A stretch of 64,000 nucleotides of DNA from Salminus brasiliensis (Eukaryota; Chordata; Actinopteri; Characiformes; Bryconidae), in NCBI RefSeq assembly GCF_030463535.1, contig NC_132888.1, positions 2,636,980 to 2,700,979 of the forward strand, read 5' to 3'. Within the stretch, counting starts at the first letter, position 1, and every line of letters begins with the position of its first letter. This document shows, piece after piece, positions 1-13,446 of the stretch. A program made the position numbers and the translations under genes. A model generated the notes under the pieces. The model worked only from the letters and a program-made list of their open reading frames with translations. It was not told where the DNA came from and did not search any database.

Positions 1-59
1 AAAAAAGCTTCTTTACGGATCCAAAAATGGCTCTTCTAGACCATCGCTCAAAGAACCCT

Positions 60-420
60 TTGAGGCACCTTTATTTCTAATCGTGTAGTGGAAGTAGTTG
101 CCAGAGTGTTAGAGGGTAGGCGGTTGCTATGGTATCTCATGTGGTTGCTAGGGTTTTGCTATGCAGTTGCTATGGAATTTCAGCTGAACACATGCCAATT
201 CGGACTCACATCTCCACCAATAGACTTCTTATTGGTGGAGATATGAGACTTCTTAATGACCAATAGACTTCTTAACTTTCAATGGAAGTCAATGTAAACG
301 ATTTTGGAGCATTTCTATTGGTCGGTTCATCATAAAAGAGTCTCATACAATGTAGCTCAGCTTCACATCATGGAGAAAAGTGAAACACGTTTATGCAAAT
401 ATGGAGTTTGAGAGTTTTGC
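60..420 (+). repeat. Dispersed repeat family D
   Basis: ggttgctatggtatctcatg, gcatttctattggtcggttc and similar text; reverse copies lie at 16797 and 25880. It contains an internal inverted repeat (caccaatagacttcttattggtg). Confidence 0.6.
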
Positions 421-929
421 TATGCATCATTGATCTATATAAATATGTCCAGCTGAGTTCAGTAAGGCATACAGTAAAGCCTGTGTTTGCTCTGTCATTG
501 GGTGGGGAGGTGAGGTTTCTGAGGAGCCAAATCAAACGTCACGGGTCAGCTCCGGCCTGCGGGCCACACTTAGGCAGCCGGGATCTAGCCTGACACATGG
601 CTGTTTTTTAAAACGAGCTGGTCTTGCTGGAGTTCCCCGCGGTGGTTTGTGGTCAGCCTGGTCTGTTTATTTTCTCCTAGTGCTCTTGTGTGGCGGCTCA
701 TCCTTAATGTAAGAGCGAGAGCTAAATATTAACCCTCAGTCCTACGTTGCTCAAAGCCGTAGATGTTCTTAGGGCGGTACATGTTTTCCACAGCCTTAAA
801 ATTCCATTAAAAACAATGTTAACAAAATGCCTCAGCAGTGCAGTAATCCAGCCTTCCACAGCCTTCCACAGCTCCTCCCCCAACGGCCGCATAGATTTTA
901 TATATAGAACTCCACACTGTGACACTTCT

Positions 930-1502
930 TCTAAAAAATGCATTCAGCTACTTTAAGTTGCTGACAGAGATGTGCAAATGCACACACACATAGCTTGTCT
1001 AGCAACTGTAGAGAAATAGGGACTGCCAATAGAATAGGATCCTCTGGAGAAGCTATTGGCTCCATGCTGCCTAATGCCAGGCGTGGGCTAGTAGAGGGGT
1101 ATAGAGCCCCCCAGCATTGAGGAGTAGCATTCAGCTATTTTAAGCTGCTGACAGAGATGTGCAAATGCACACACACATAGCTTGTCTAGCAACTGTAGAG
1201 AAATAGGGACTGCCAATAGAATAGGATCCTCTGGAGAAGCTATTGGCTCCATGCTGCCTAATGCCAGGCGTGGGCTAGTAGAGGGGTATAGAGCCCACCA
1301 GCATTGAGGAGCTGTGGAGCAGTGGAAGAACAGTGGTGGTGATCGTCGTCCAACATCCTGACCTCACTAACAACACTCTTGTCGCTGAAGGCAGTCAAAT
1401 CCAGTAGAGACAGTTACTCCAACAGAAGCAGGATCAGCTCTTTTTAATACTCTTGATTTCAGAAGAAATGATGAATGAGCAGGTGTCCCAATACTTTTGT
1501 GT
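930..1502 (-). mobile_element. Tc1-type MITE (family A), with internal 187-bp tandem duplication
   Basis: Family A has ends ggacaaaagtattgggacac and tgtccacaaacatttggaca, and internal landmarks such as gcctaatgccaggcgtgggc and tataaagccccccagcattg. This copy ends aggtgtcccaatacttttgt near 1500. The block starting cattcagcta at 941 is repeated from 1128. Confidence 0.8.
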
Positions 1503-2584
1503 TATAAATATCCTAGACTAGCCTGAAAAAGAGGGTGTGGTGTTTAAATAAAGGTTGCTCGATTCCTTCAGGGTGATATGCAGTACGTGAGCAGCTGGGC
1601 CTCGGCCTACAGGACTGTAGATGCGATGTGTTCATTAGCAGAAAGCTTACATAGGAACATACTGCATGTAACACAATTCCCATTTGGGCCTTATGTCCGA
1701 TGTGTCCAAAAGGACTCATTTCCGTCCTGACGTGGTGTTTGAAACCACTCGCTCTCACCCTGCTGAAGGCCCGTCCTCTCGTCCATCCAGATGTGGAGAG
1801 GGAGAGAGACTGTTGTTCTGCTTTTCTCTAAATCAGAAATGCGTCTCGCCCTGACGCAGCTCCTCGAGAGCTATGTGGAAGGATTCATATTTTCCACCCT
1901 GCGTGTCCAGGACATTTACAGTTGGCGTCAGGATATCAGTTGGTCAGAGAGGAGGCACTTTGAAGTGTTTGTGGTATCGGCACATCTGCAGGCAAGATGT
2001 GTGCTGCATGTAGGGAGGGGTGAGTATGGGAGGGGGCCTTTTGGGCTTTGCCTGTCTTCCCCCACATCATGTGACAATGAACAACATTCCTTAACTCTTT
2101 CTGGAGCGGCTGCATTGCGAAACCCTCTCCCGGCGTCATAAATCTGCACGCAGGCGGCACGATCGTCTGCGCTGCGGAGTTTGTTTCCCATCTCCTGAAT
2201 AATGATGTACTTGGCTGAGATGCCTATAAGGCCCTGGGGGGTGGCGATGGTTAGCAGCCCCTGATTATTTTCAGAAGGTTCTGCTGCAGGTTATGGAGGG
2301 GAGCTTCCTGCTAAGCCGCACGGCCTTCTCGGATTTCAACTGCACTCACAAAAGACGGCCCCGGAGTCTTAAAAATAAAGGATCCCGAATGGTTCCTGGC
2401 TTGGACGCAGCGTTCTAGGATTTTTTCTTCATATTTATGTTTTTAAGCTTCAAAATTAGCTTCTGATCTGATCTTCTGATCTAGCAAAAGCTGTTTTTCT
2501 TCATTTATATTAATACGACTCCTCACTTTTGTAATTTCACAAATATCAATACACAATATTCAGAGGTTCTAGACACTTAACCCA
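1503..2584. other. No gene seen
   Basis: Unique-looking non-coding DNA. Short open frames here overlap each other on both strands and match no family I recognise. Confidence 0.5.
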
Positions 2585-2833
2585 ATCACTCGAACCCCCG
2601 TCTCTCAGCAGTGAGAGAGTTCTACTGCAGAAGCTCCAGATCTCATCAGAACAGATAAAGCAGGTGAACATAAATCCAGTAAAAAGAGAAACAAGAGCTT
2701 CTCATTCTGAAGAAAGAAAGTAGTGAGATCTTGTCGGTGAGCTAGTCTGAAGAACAGAGCTCGGTTCCTCCAGGGTTCTCCTGGACGCCCCCCAGTCCAG
2801 CCAGCACAGCGTGGAGGATGTGTTCAATCAACT

Positions 2834-2866
<33 letters not shown>

Positions 2867-3085
2867 CACCTGATTTACCAGCATTAAGCCCTGATTTACC
2901 ACCAAACCAGGTGTTGATCTGAGGAGAACTCTAAATAATACTAGACTCCATGAGGAGAACTTTGGAGATGTTCTAATGATGAACACAGTGATGGAGAACC
3001 TCCACAACTTTCTGTAGTAGTGATATTATTAGTGTTTATTCAAATATCAGTGATTTACTGAGCAGATAAACACTTACTGCCCAGG
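2585..3085 (+). repeat. Dispersed repeat family C
   Basis: gtagtgagatcttgtcggtg, ccagccagcacagcgtggag and ggagaactctaaataatact. Inverted copies lie at 27890 and 37085. Confidence 0.65.
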
Positions 3086-4206
3086 TAAGCAGACGTAGAG
3101 CCTATATCATGACAATTCTTTAAAAGTAAGGATGATTAATAATTTTTACTTTATAAGTATTAGGTTACTGATACGTGCAGTTGTATGTGTCAAAAACAAT
3201 GATTATAGATTTTTACGCCCTTCTCTGGCCTGGAAACAAAGTCATTAAAGTGTCTTTAAGACACTTTGCTTAAATGTTAAAGAGAAATTCAGGTTAGAAT
3301 TAGGTTTTTTTTGTTATGGAAGAATGACTAAAGCTGTTGTTTGGGACCTTAATCCACACAATTATCACTAGTGGACCTCAAGAGGAAATAAAATTACAAG
3401 AAAATGTAATATCTAAAATTTAATTTAATCCAGGGAACCAAAACTGGCTCTTCTCTGGCATCGGGAAGAAGGAACATCTTATTTTGAAGACTGCAGCACA
3501 GTTCCACAAATATAATAGTTATAGTAGTATGCCATATATAATACCCCGACACACTGATGGAAACTTTTGAAGAGTCCAAATGTCCATTCGCAGATCATTC
3601 TGGCCTTTTATCTGCACTCTGCTGTCAGAAACAGGAATGCCTCGCCTGCAGGTAATAAAAAGCACATACATAAACCATGAGCCGAGGTCAGAGGACTACA
3701 AAAGTGCAGTGACCCCTCAGTTAATGGCCTTAGGCATTCAATAATAGCAGTGAAACACGTCTCAGAAGACAGAAATCATAACTGTATTCCAACTGCATTA
3801 TACTTGTTATTGTTTCTGACAAGTCACTAACGGATGCTGACAAACGTGCAGATCTGTTCAGTCGTCTCTAATAGTCCTGCGTAGGTGGTTTCTGCCTTAT
3901 ATCCACTGATATAAGGTAAAATAGGCAACAGCCTTTGTTAGAGCCGCTGCCTCTGTTTTTAGCTACGCTAGCTTTGCTTTACCCCATGTTTACAGAGACC
4001 AGAGAGACGTACAGTGTCCAGAACCACATAAACATTAGTGGACACGTCCACACGGTTTGAGAGTGTCACACCTTTTTGGCAATGGCAGAAAACTCTTGTG
4101 GAGTCCCCAAGCTGACTCCACTTTCCAAGAGTTAAAAGACTGGTGGGAGTCCACATAAACTTTATCCTGTAGCCTACTGTTCACACCAGTTAACCTCAGG
4201 AGAGAG
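3086..4206. other. No gene seen
   Basis: AT-rich non-coding DNA without recognised repeats or coding potential. Confidence 0.5.
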
Positions 4207-5144
4207 CAAAGGTGTCAAAAGTATTCACACTCATTCCTCAGGTAGAAGTGAGTGGAGATACTAGGTTTTAAAAGACTTCTATAGAAGCTGAAGTATCAAC
4301 TGAAGCTTTTTCCTCCAGTAAAAGTGTAAAAGTACTGGTTTCAGAACGACTTCAAGTAAAAGTAAAAGTAATGGAAGGAAAACAAAGACTGAAAGCTTAG
4401 GCCGCGCCACAGGGGTCTATAGTGCACTGCCCCCCCCCTCCCCTCCCCAAAACCCCATTTCTCTAAAAGTCATAATGAGGAGAATGATCTATTAAAATGT
4501 TGATGTTAAAAATGTTGGGCTGCACTAGGCTCCTGTTTCAGCTGCAGATCTGCCCATTGAAAATGAAGCATTACAGTAATATCAGCTCTATTAAAGGAGC
4601 GTCTCTGTGCTCTACTGAGCATTAACATGAGCTTCATGGAGGAAAATATGAGGAGTCGTTGTCTAGAAGTTTAGTAAAGCTGCAGAAAGTCAGACTTCAG
4701 AGGCGTGTGATCAATAAGCTTTATTGGAATGTAAATGTGGGGCTCAGTCGGGACGTTTCACTGCAGCTCTCTTGAGTCTCTGCCACGGACACAGTCTTCA
4801 TACTAGACTACAGACGTCTGCTGTGAGCTCGCTGGAGAGTGACGGGACGTGTGCAGGTGTGATGGATCTCTTATAAACCAATAGGGAGTCAGAATGGTGT
4901 ATGTTTATACTTCTCATCCAATCAGGATCAGACTCACAGGATTTATCTGGAGAGGGTTTTTATTGATGACGAGCCGGAATGAAAACTAAGGGAAATGAAA
5001 TAGGAGGAACGAGGCTGTTTTTAAAATGTAAGGAGGAGAAAGTTCAGATAATTGGGGGAAAATGTAAGAAGTAGAAGTAAAAAGTCAGTAAAGTTTAGAT
5101 AACAGACATTTCTACTGAAGTAATGAAGTATTTGGACACCTCTG
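4207..5144. mobile_element. hAT-like non-autonomous element
   Basis: The left end caaaggtgtcaaaagtatt and the right end (inverse: cagaggtgtccaaatactt) form imperfect terminal inverted repeats with a hAT-like CAGAGG start. The flanking 8-mers ggagagag and gaaaagag agree at 6 of 8 positions. No transposase frame inside. Confidence 0.5.
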
Positions 5145-5152
5145 GAAAAGAG

Positions 5153-6460
5153 GAACTACGGCATTGGTGATTGTGAACTCTTGGCTCTGAAGCTTGCTTT
5201 TGAGGAATGGAAACACTGGCTCGAAGTGGCCAAGCATCCCTTTTTGGTCCTTGCTGACCATAAAAACCATGAATATCTACGTTTGGTCAAAAGAATGACC
5301 TCCTGTCAGGCTCACTGGTCCCTCTTTTGGTCTCAGTTTCAGTTCACCATTCCAGATCGTCCAGAGTAATACTCGTAATACTGAGCTGACTCTCTTTCCC
5401 GCATCTGTGATACTGTACCGGTAGAAATTCATCCCCTCGTCTTGTAGAGACAGGCTAATTTCCTAGGCCCATTCCTCCCTTACCTCCTGTCATCCTGGTG
5501 GGATTTGAATGTACCAGGTGCTAGAACATGCTTTCAGATATACATCGTTAGTCACTTCTAGCTCAGTCAGTTCTCAGCATAAAACCCCCACACCCTGCCA
5601 GCTGAGAACCTGCCACTGCCACCCTCAGTTCCCTTGTACCCCTGGTCCAATCTCATAGCTGATTTGTCACAGACTTACCTGAGTCACAAGCTTACACTAT
5701 TATTCTTTGGTATACCAGTGGACATAGCATCAGATAGAGGTGCCCAATTTACTTCCCAGATGTGGAGAGCATTTACTGCCAGTCTAACTTCCGGTCCCCA
5801 TCCTTAAATTAGGTCAATTTCTTCAACGAAGAATCAGTATGATTGGTTGCCATAGGCCATAGGCCTTTTGATTCCTCAGATGTCCTAGAGGTCAATGGAT
5901 GGATGCGGAGGAGTGAACAAGTGTGGGAGGCCACTCATCAGCACCGGTCCTGCACCATCAGAAATGGCAGGTCAACCGACATCACAGTGATGCCCCTCCT
6001 GCACTTCAGGTGACGGGGTCTGGTTGTCAACCAGGCACACTACTGGATAAAATCAATGACGTTGGACTTGTCTGCTCAATATCATGTATCTCGGCCCCTT
6101 CGTATCTCCTTGCTGTAACCTGAAGCACTTGGCATGGCTTTGCCTGATGCCACTCCGCCTGGTTGTTCTTGAGGGCACGTCTGTAGATGCTGTCTGAGTG
6201 TGCTGGATTCCAGACAGACTTGGAGAGTTCTCCAATATTTAGTGGATTGGAAGGGATATGGACCTGAGGAACACTTCTGGGTTCCCGGCCTCCAAGGTGT
6301 TGGATGCTGGTGGATGACTTCCATAGACGTCACCTGTCTCGTCCAGCCCCATGGCCGAGAGGTCATCCCAGGTGTCGATTGCTGTATCCATCGGCTTTTC
6401 GTCTGTCTGGCTTATCCTCTGTCCGCCCTGACCTTGGTAGAGGTCGTTCTAGGAAGGGAA
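5153..6460 (+). pseudogene. Decayed Ty3/gypsy (chromodomain) retrotransposon pol remnant
   Basis: The 5' part encodes an RNase H segment of a gypsy polyprotein ([20 protein letters not shown], then [16 protein letters not shown]). The 3' part (about 6220-6380) encodes a chromodomain end (LQYLVDWKGYGPEEHFWVPG), then matches a DDFHRRHLSRPAP tail after a frame change. Between them the integrase region is broken by stops and shifts. No flanking LTR pair was identified. Confidence 0.75.
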
Positions 6461-8794
6461 CCCAAGTCCAGCACCACATCAGTGTGGGTCCTGAGATGCT
6501 CCTGGTTGTGGGGGCATTGGTCAATACAGTTGGCCTTGTCTCTTTGCTGGGCCAGACCACCTAAACCAATCAGAGACTGTTCCCTCGTTCTCGTTCACCG
6601 TAATACTGAACTGTCTCACCTCTCAATTCCTACTTTGCCAACTTTCCGTTGCTTACTGAGCGTGTGCTGATCTCTGCCTGTCTAGTAATTCGCTGATTCT
6701 TGGTTTTTGCCCCTTTTGGTTCGTTTGCTCGGTTGTTTGTTTCTCTGGTTTGGACTCTGGCTCGTTTCTTGGTTTCTGTCTTTGCTTAGCCCATGTCTGC
6801 CCTGTTGGCTCAGATTTTTGAGCTTTGTTGGTTTATATCACTGTTAGTCTCACTTAAGCTCCTTGTATCTTTTGGGGATCTAAAAAATTCAGTGTTGCTT
6901 CTACAGTCCTGATTAACAAGGACTGATTAACAGCTTAGAGGTTGGTTGCCCTTCCTCACTTAGGGTGCTGGAAATGACTGGAGGACACCCTAAGCTTTAT
7001 CCTTGGAGGTTTTATTATTTTGGACAGGATTAATCGACAGCTTAGAGGTTGGTCCCTCATTCTCACTTTGAGAAGCCTAACTGGGTCCCAATAACGACAC
7101 ATGTTAGCCCATGCCCACCTGAAACCCACCTTGTACCCACCTAGCCCACGTTCCACCCGTGTAAGCCCCATATGACCATATTGGGTGGGCAGCTAGTCTA
7201 TCAAACTCAAATGAGCTCACATGCCATATTGGTCAATAGTTACGATGGTTTTCCCCTGATGGCGAGTTTTTTAAGCACCAGCTGCAAAAGAAAGATATGT
7301 TTAGAACTACAACATTTTCCAGCAGGGGAGTAAAAAGTAAATGGATGTGCAGTTAAAGCTTTGCCTCCTAATTCCATCCAAATTTGGAAAATCAATTTGA
7401 ATTAGCTGAACAGTAAAATCCCTAAATATAGCAGCGCTTGTTTTGCTTAAAGCATCTACTGTAAAAGCAAGCAATTATGCAGGCGTGTAAATGTAGGTCA
7501 GCAGCAGTAGGATTGGATCTCTGGCACCACGCTGATCCCACAGTCTGACACTTTAAAGAGCCGCATGAAAGTGTCCTCAACTCAATTACAACCAAACCAC
7601 GGGACAGAGACTTAATCAACAGTTTAGTCTGCAATAACCATAACAGCCACACCGCAAGCCATTTTCACATTTCATTAATAACAACTGCTCTGCCAAGATA
7701 TTCTCCCGTTTCCATAAACTCCAGCACACTGCGGCCTTTCTCTCACAGACAGCGGCGGAGCCATTTGTAACCATTATTAAAGTCATATTTCACGGCTTTG
7801 TACATAAATCACTCTGAAATGTTCCAAATTAGCTGGATTACTGTTGTAGTGTACATCTCAGCGCCGCCGCTGCGAGTGGTAAAATGCTCTGACGTGTCAG
7901 AGGACGGGTTGCAGTGCCGGCCTGGGACTGAAATCAGCTAGAGCAAATGACTGTACACAGCAGTGTCTGTAGAAAACATGGACAGTGCAGCGTCTCTCAA
8001 AAGTGAAGCAGTATGCAGTATCACGTGTAGCTCCGCCCCATATCCCCATATCTCATCTTTCCATCTCCAGCGTCTCCAAACTCCAGCAGTTAGTCTCCCT
8101 GCCCATTTTTAATATCCACCCAGAAATCAGTTTCTAACCCCTACTCTGCTCTATCGTAAGAAGGTGGGGCTACACTTAAGTACAATTAAGTGATTGACAG
8201 ACAGACAGCTTTGGCTGGAGGAGGCCGGTCGTCTGCAGCAGGACCTGCATGGCGCCCCCTTTCTGTTCAGTACTTGGAGGAGCTGAACTGTAGAGGAACT
8301 TACATGAGCTGCACTTTTACTGGTGGAGCGTCCGTCCACTTACCGACAAACTGGGAATCCAGGGGGAAATCCGCTCTGCTTCTGCTTTTGCTGAAAGCTC
8401 AGTGAAGACGGTCTGGGACACTGAGGCTTAGTCTGGGAGAAGGGGGCGAGTCTACTAAATGAGTAGGTGAGTCTGGTCTCTACATGGCAGACAGTTTTGG
8501 CTTTTTTTCTATAGAACAGAGGGGAGCAGAACCACAGCATCCATGTTTTGTACAGTCATTGGTAACAGGGTGCTCTGATGATACTGACATCAATGGAGGT
8601 GCATGGCTTAACCAATAATTTCAGTTAAAAATCAAGTCTATATATTCCCCTCCTTACTTGGACTGTAATCTATCAGCCAAGTTAAAAGTTGCTTCTTTTG
8701 TTTTTCACTGGAGCTACAAGGCTAATGTAGCTAACAACGGATGCTTGCAGCTTCTACGTTAGCATCCTCACCTCAATCTCACAATGTAGGACAT
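6461..8794. other. No gene seen
   Basis: Begins with the probable 3' remains of the gypsy element. The phrase cagcttagaggttggt occurs twice (6931 and 7040). The rest is non-coding; tggagctacaaggctaatg-type text near 8710 recurs at 32490 and 34050. Confidence 0.45.
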
Positions 8795-9400
8795 GGGGCC
8801 CTATCGTACACCCTGCGCAAGGTGTGTTGCAATGCTCGTTGCTATCTTCCACCCCACCAACAGTCTATTTGCTGGTTTAAACAGCAGCACTGCTTGTGAA
8901 TCTCTACGCTGATGGGCGTGGTGGTCTGGAAATGAGGGGTGTTCAGGTCAGTTTCTGGAGTATTGCTGTGCATCTCAGCAGAGGAAAACACAGCAGGAGC
9001 TCCACTGACTGAAAACAGCCTAGACAGATGTTCGTTCGTCAACAGTCAGACGTCCGTTGCTGTCTCAGCAGTGAATTGTCAACACAGGCGCGTGCAGCCC
9101 GACGCTCGTACACCCCCCCACGCTTTACACCACTGAAATAGCAACCCGCCAAGGTCAGTCTGACCGCACCTGGCTCTTAAAGGAAGCGGCGAGAGACACA
9201 CTGACTGGTTTATTACTGCACGCTACGCCCAAAACAAACACACATGATTCATTAAGAGACTCAGTACATGAGTTTTAGGAGTTTAGGAGTTTCGAGCCGA
9301 GCAAGACGAACTTTTCCTGCCGTTACGATAGCAAAGACACACCAACACGCCCCCTAAATCAAGCTGCACGGTGGACGACTGTTGACAGCTCACCAAAAGA
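8795..9400. repeat. Dispersed repeat, probable non-autonomous DNA element
   Basis: From gggccctatcgtacaccctg to agctgcacggtggacgac. The second half (about 9129-9370) matches 58933-59195: gcacctggctcttaaaggaa, gagacacactgactggttta and cacgccccctaaatcaagct. Confidence 0.55.
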
Positions 9401-9477
9401 TTGCTAAAATGGGGACGACCATGCTCACTTTTCCATTAGTGTTGGATACAAACAGAACTTGGCCCTGTCTTTAACCA

Positions 9478-9595
9478 ACACTGCAGCACCCAAGGAGCTC
9501 AAGAGCCCAACAGTGGCAGCTTGCCGAGCCTGGGTATTGAACCCATAACCCTGTCATCAACAGCCTGGAGCTCTACCACTGCCCCTGAGGGTTGT
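9478..9595 (-). mobile_element. Second tRNA-derived SINE family, partial
   Basis: agcccaacagtggcagcttg, gggtattgaacccataaccc and gctctaccactgcccct match the reverse of the element at 10032. Confidence 0.65.
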
Positions 9596-10031
9596 GCAGT
9601 AGAGATTGCTGAACACCTCCACCCTGTGTGAGGAGGGTGTGTGATCATTTAGTCGTGTAGCTTATTTAGCAGGTAGCTTAGCTAGCTTTAGTAGTGTTTT
9701 TCTGAACACTGCTAATGCTAGCGAGTCTACCTGATGCTTAGCAGCAACAGTGTTGTAACTGGTTCTAGATAGCTTTAGTTTTAGTGCAGGAGGAAACTTC
9801 TACTACTATTATTAAGTAGAAACAATTTGCGCTGCTAAAAAAAAGCTGAGTTTTAAAAGATGATTTTATTTATGATGGTGTGTCATAAAAATGATTCAAC
9901 AGCTCCAACGACACAAACAAATTCATTTAACACAGCAAGTTAACATAAAAATTATATTTGACATTAATTTAAATCTGCGAAATCAGATGACGCTCGCCTG
10001 GCTTCAGCGATCAACAGACATCACAGGCAAA

Positions 10032-10200
10032 GTAGTTGGGGTGGGCAGTGGTGGCCCAGCAGCTAGAGCTCTGGGTTATTGATGACAGGGGTTGTGGGTT
10101 CGATACCCAGACTCGGCAAGTTGCCACTGTTGGGCCCTTGAGCAAGAGCCTTTGGGCCCTTCACCCTCTCTACTGTGTGCGTGCTCACTTTGGGCAACTT
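10032..10200 (+). mobile_element. Second tRNA-derived SINE family, + copy
   Basis: ggtggcccagcagctagagc (A-box region) and gtgggttcgatacccagac (B box), followed by gccactgttgggcccttgag. Other copies lie at 9478 and 38025. Confidence 0.72.
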
Positions 10201-11159
10201 TCAGAGCAAGTATGTATGGTGACTCATCATAAAATGATGCGCCACAGCGCCACCTGCAGGTGTGGAGTGTATGCAACAGACAAAACTAGACCACTGAAAG
10301 TATGCAAGCTTGTAAACTCGCAAAAGCAAATTTGGCTTTGTGCAATGCTCGCAAATCTCATTTTGCCGCAAGTATGCTGAGAACTTTTTAAAAATGAATA
10401 AAGAAAATTTGCCTTTTTTAAACATGACGCCCCTGTTTGGTCTGTCCTCCAGCTCAAAACTGAAAAAGCAGACCAGTCTTGGCTGATCGGCTGCGTTCGG
10501 GAGAAGGGCGAAACTGAGATTTTTGGCTGAAGCATCACTTCAACCTGAGCTTAACGTCAGACCTGCTAATGTCCCCTGAGCCCTCCAAATCCAGCATGGC
10601 ACAGTTTCAAGAGCTGATCCGAGCGCAGGCCCGGCCTGACTCACTCTGAGAAATGAAAACATTTAATTATGGGAGTAAACGGGTTTCGGGGAAGACGATG
10701 ACTAACATGTGTGAGACATTGTGGCCCATTATAGTGTAGTATATCTGGTAAAGGTCAGTGGGCTGAATCCATGGGAAGTCATGTGGAGGGTATCCTGAGA
10801 TAGACTCGTGTTGGGCTCCGTAAGACCACACATGAAGAGTAATTGTTGTTTACGGCGTGGCTTTCATTGGGGAGCTGTCTTCTCTGAGACAGGCATTCAC
10901 AACATGGGAATAGTTGATTTTTACAACATGCTGAAGGTCAAATCTTAAATTGCTAGTCGGCAATTATAGAAGAATAGGTTCTACAATCCTCAACGTACCA
11001 TCATTTCAAAGTAGGGTGAGATGTGATGCCACAGAAGAGGCGCTTCTGCGTTGTTTATGGAGCTTTGTGGTGGTCGTTTTTGCTTTGAGAAGGTTTTGGC
11101 CTTAAATGTTGTGGGGTTTTTTTGCAATCCATGCAAAATAATCCCAGACGAAAAGAACA
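10201..11159. other. No gene seen
   Basis: Non-coding; open frames on both strands near 10.2-10.5 kb overlap and lack recognisable similarity. Confidence 0.45.
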
Positions 11160-11650
11160 CCGCCTGTTCTAGATAACCTCACCCAGTCAGAGCTGTGGTT
11201 CTACAGTGGAGGTGAAGGGAAGTAGACGTCTGAAGCTCTAATAATAAAATCTCCTCACAGAAAGTTCTTCACCTAATGGTGATGAAGACGCTGCCTGATG
11301 CCTGAGACACTGTTCTACCAGAGTTCTGAGAAGAGCTCGGCTCTAGAACCTGCTTTTAGAACCAGATCATTAAAATGGTGGAGGGATACATGCTGCAGGG
11401 TGTAGTGCGGCTACAGAAAGTAGTCCCTAAAGAGAACTGGATTAGTGGAGATTCTCTATTCACTATTTTACCCTCATCATCATCATTATCATCATCATTT
11501 CATATAAAACTCAGAAGACTCGTGTTGTAGCTTCACAGGTGGGTTTGGATGGGAAATAATATATGGGCTGTATCTCTGTTGTAGTCACGGCGACCGACAG
11601 CTGGTTCCCTTCACCACCAATGTAAAGAAATCAGAGTGGGTCAGTTTCTC
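11160..11650 (+). repeat. Dispersed repeat family B
   Basis: Landmarks: cacagaaagttcttcaccta, ctgcctgatgcctgagacac and aatcagagtgggtcagtttc. It recurs inverted at 23035, 45110 and 51990. Class unknown. Confidence 0.65.
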
Positions 11651-12984
11651 TACCATTATTTATTTGGGATCAAACACACTCTGAATGAGTTATTCAGAAA
11701 TTTTGGAAAATTGGTGGACTTCCCCTTTAATGTGTTTATGTGTTTGATCTGTAAATTGAAGACTTTGCTGCTAAGCTTTGTCGCCCCCTCTGGCACAAAT
11801 GTAAACTGTCTTATACTGAAGAGTACTGAAGATCTGTAATTCTGTACCTATAAAATACCTGTGATTCTACAGTTGTATGGTTATATATAGATTGTACAGT
11901 TGCAGAAGTTTGGGTACCCCTGGTCAAATGGCATGTATTGTTGAGGATGTTTTAAGTGTAAATTAGACTCTACAGCTCTACAGAGACACACTTCTGCACA
12001 TTTCAGTAGACAAAACTGGATAACTATATTCATCATTAGTGTTGGACACAAAATTTGGTCTCTAACCCATCCGTGCAGTGAACACACACATACAAATACA
12101 CACACTAGTGTTATATGTTAAACATAGGCTACGTGTGTCGGATTTAGAAAATAAATAGAAATGGTGTCTAAAATATGCAGAAAAATGTCCTGTAAAAATT
12201 ATGTTCACTTATTTACACTTAAAAAAATCAACAAATTAGACCAGGCTTGTGTTTACCTTTGCATAAGAGACTGTAAGCAATGGATCAAACTTAATTCTTA
12301 GTAATTTTGTAGATTTTCACATTTTTACAAAAATAAAAAGTCTGTTGGGAATGAAGGAATTGCAGTTAGCGTCGCTTCCGCTCCTGATTCCCAGCAGAAA
12401 ACACGAACACCATGCTCAGGCCTAGAGCAGCTCCAGAGGAACCGGTCCTGAGACTGTCCTGAGTGGGCCTTTAACTGCTCGGTCAGAATGTAAAACACGG
12501 CTTCAAAGCCTCAGATGGGGCCGTTTTCATTTCCACCGGCTCTGAAATGGCCTCGCAGCGCTTTGTCTGGTTGGAATCGAGCAAGCTGTGTTCCTGTATA
12601 TTAAATCTGACAAAGTTGGAGGAGCGCCAGAGCGGGATAGAGAAACATTGTCTGAGGGAGGCAACAATGGAGCCCCTCTTCTATCTGTCGTCCCATCTGA
12701 AAACAATTTCTCCCAGCAGCGTGGGTTCGTGATTGGTTACTGGAAAATGCTTATGATCCCATTCCTGAAAGACATGCTCTTTTTTTATCCTTGGGGTTGG
12801 ACGAGAGAGGGAGAGAGAGAAAGAGAGGTCAGAAAGGTCAGTGGGATGTTTTAGAGGATGATGAAGGACAAATTAGCTGGCTCAGACATGCCAGCACAGA
12901 TCAATTACACTTTTGGACCAAACTTCCTTGAGCATGAGGGTGACCTTCCAAACACTCAGTGTACACACTGCAAAACACACCATA
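11651..12984. other. No gene seen
   Basis: AT-rich, then a more balanced stretch at 12.35-12.85 kb. The frames at 12547-12854 match no family I know. Confidence 0.45.
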
Positions 12985-13345
12985 GCTTAGCAACACATTA
13001 AAGCAGCGTTATGCGAGAATTGGTATTTTGTGCTCATAGGGAGCTACTGCAGTAAATGTGGGCGCCCCCTTATGGACAGCTGTATACATGCTTTTCTGGA
13101 CAAGCTGAGTGCTCCCGAAGCTTGATATGAAGGTGGAGAAGCATGTGGACTGTAGAGGTGGTAGAGTAACACTACAGGATTCTACACTAATATGACTCTA
13201 TGGGTTCTGCAGCGTTACACAGCAGTTCTGGAGAGAGGTTCTCCTCCTGCAGCTCCACCACCAAACCTCCATATAGTGCAGTAGTAGCAGCAGCGCTCCG
13301 GCCCAGAGTGGGAATGACGGAGACGCCGTTCTCCACCTGTTCTAG
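12985..13345. repeat. Dispersed repeat family F
   Basis: aaagcagcgttatgcgagaa, gaagcatgtggactgtagag and tatgactctatgggttctgc; a diverged copy lies at 49895. Confidence 0.5.
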
Positions 13346-13446
13346 TCAGTGGAGCATCAGCATGCTAGATAAAATCCCTCAAAGCAAATAATAATTAATA
13401 ATAATGCACATATAGACTAGATTTAAGATGTTTTCACTTGCTTAGA

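Noticed and set aside
1791..2160. Overlapping open frames of 74-116 aa on both strands
   Set aside because: They overlap on opposite strands, have no recognised domain and no splice context; probably chance.
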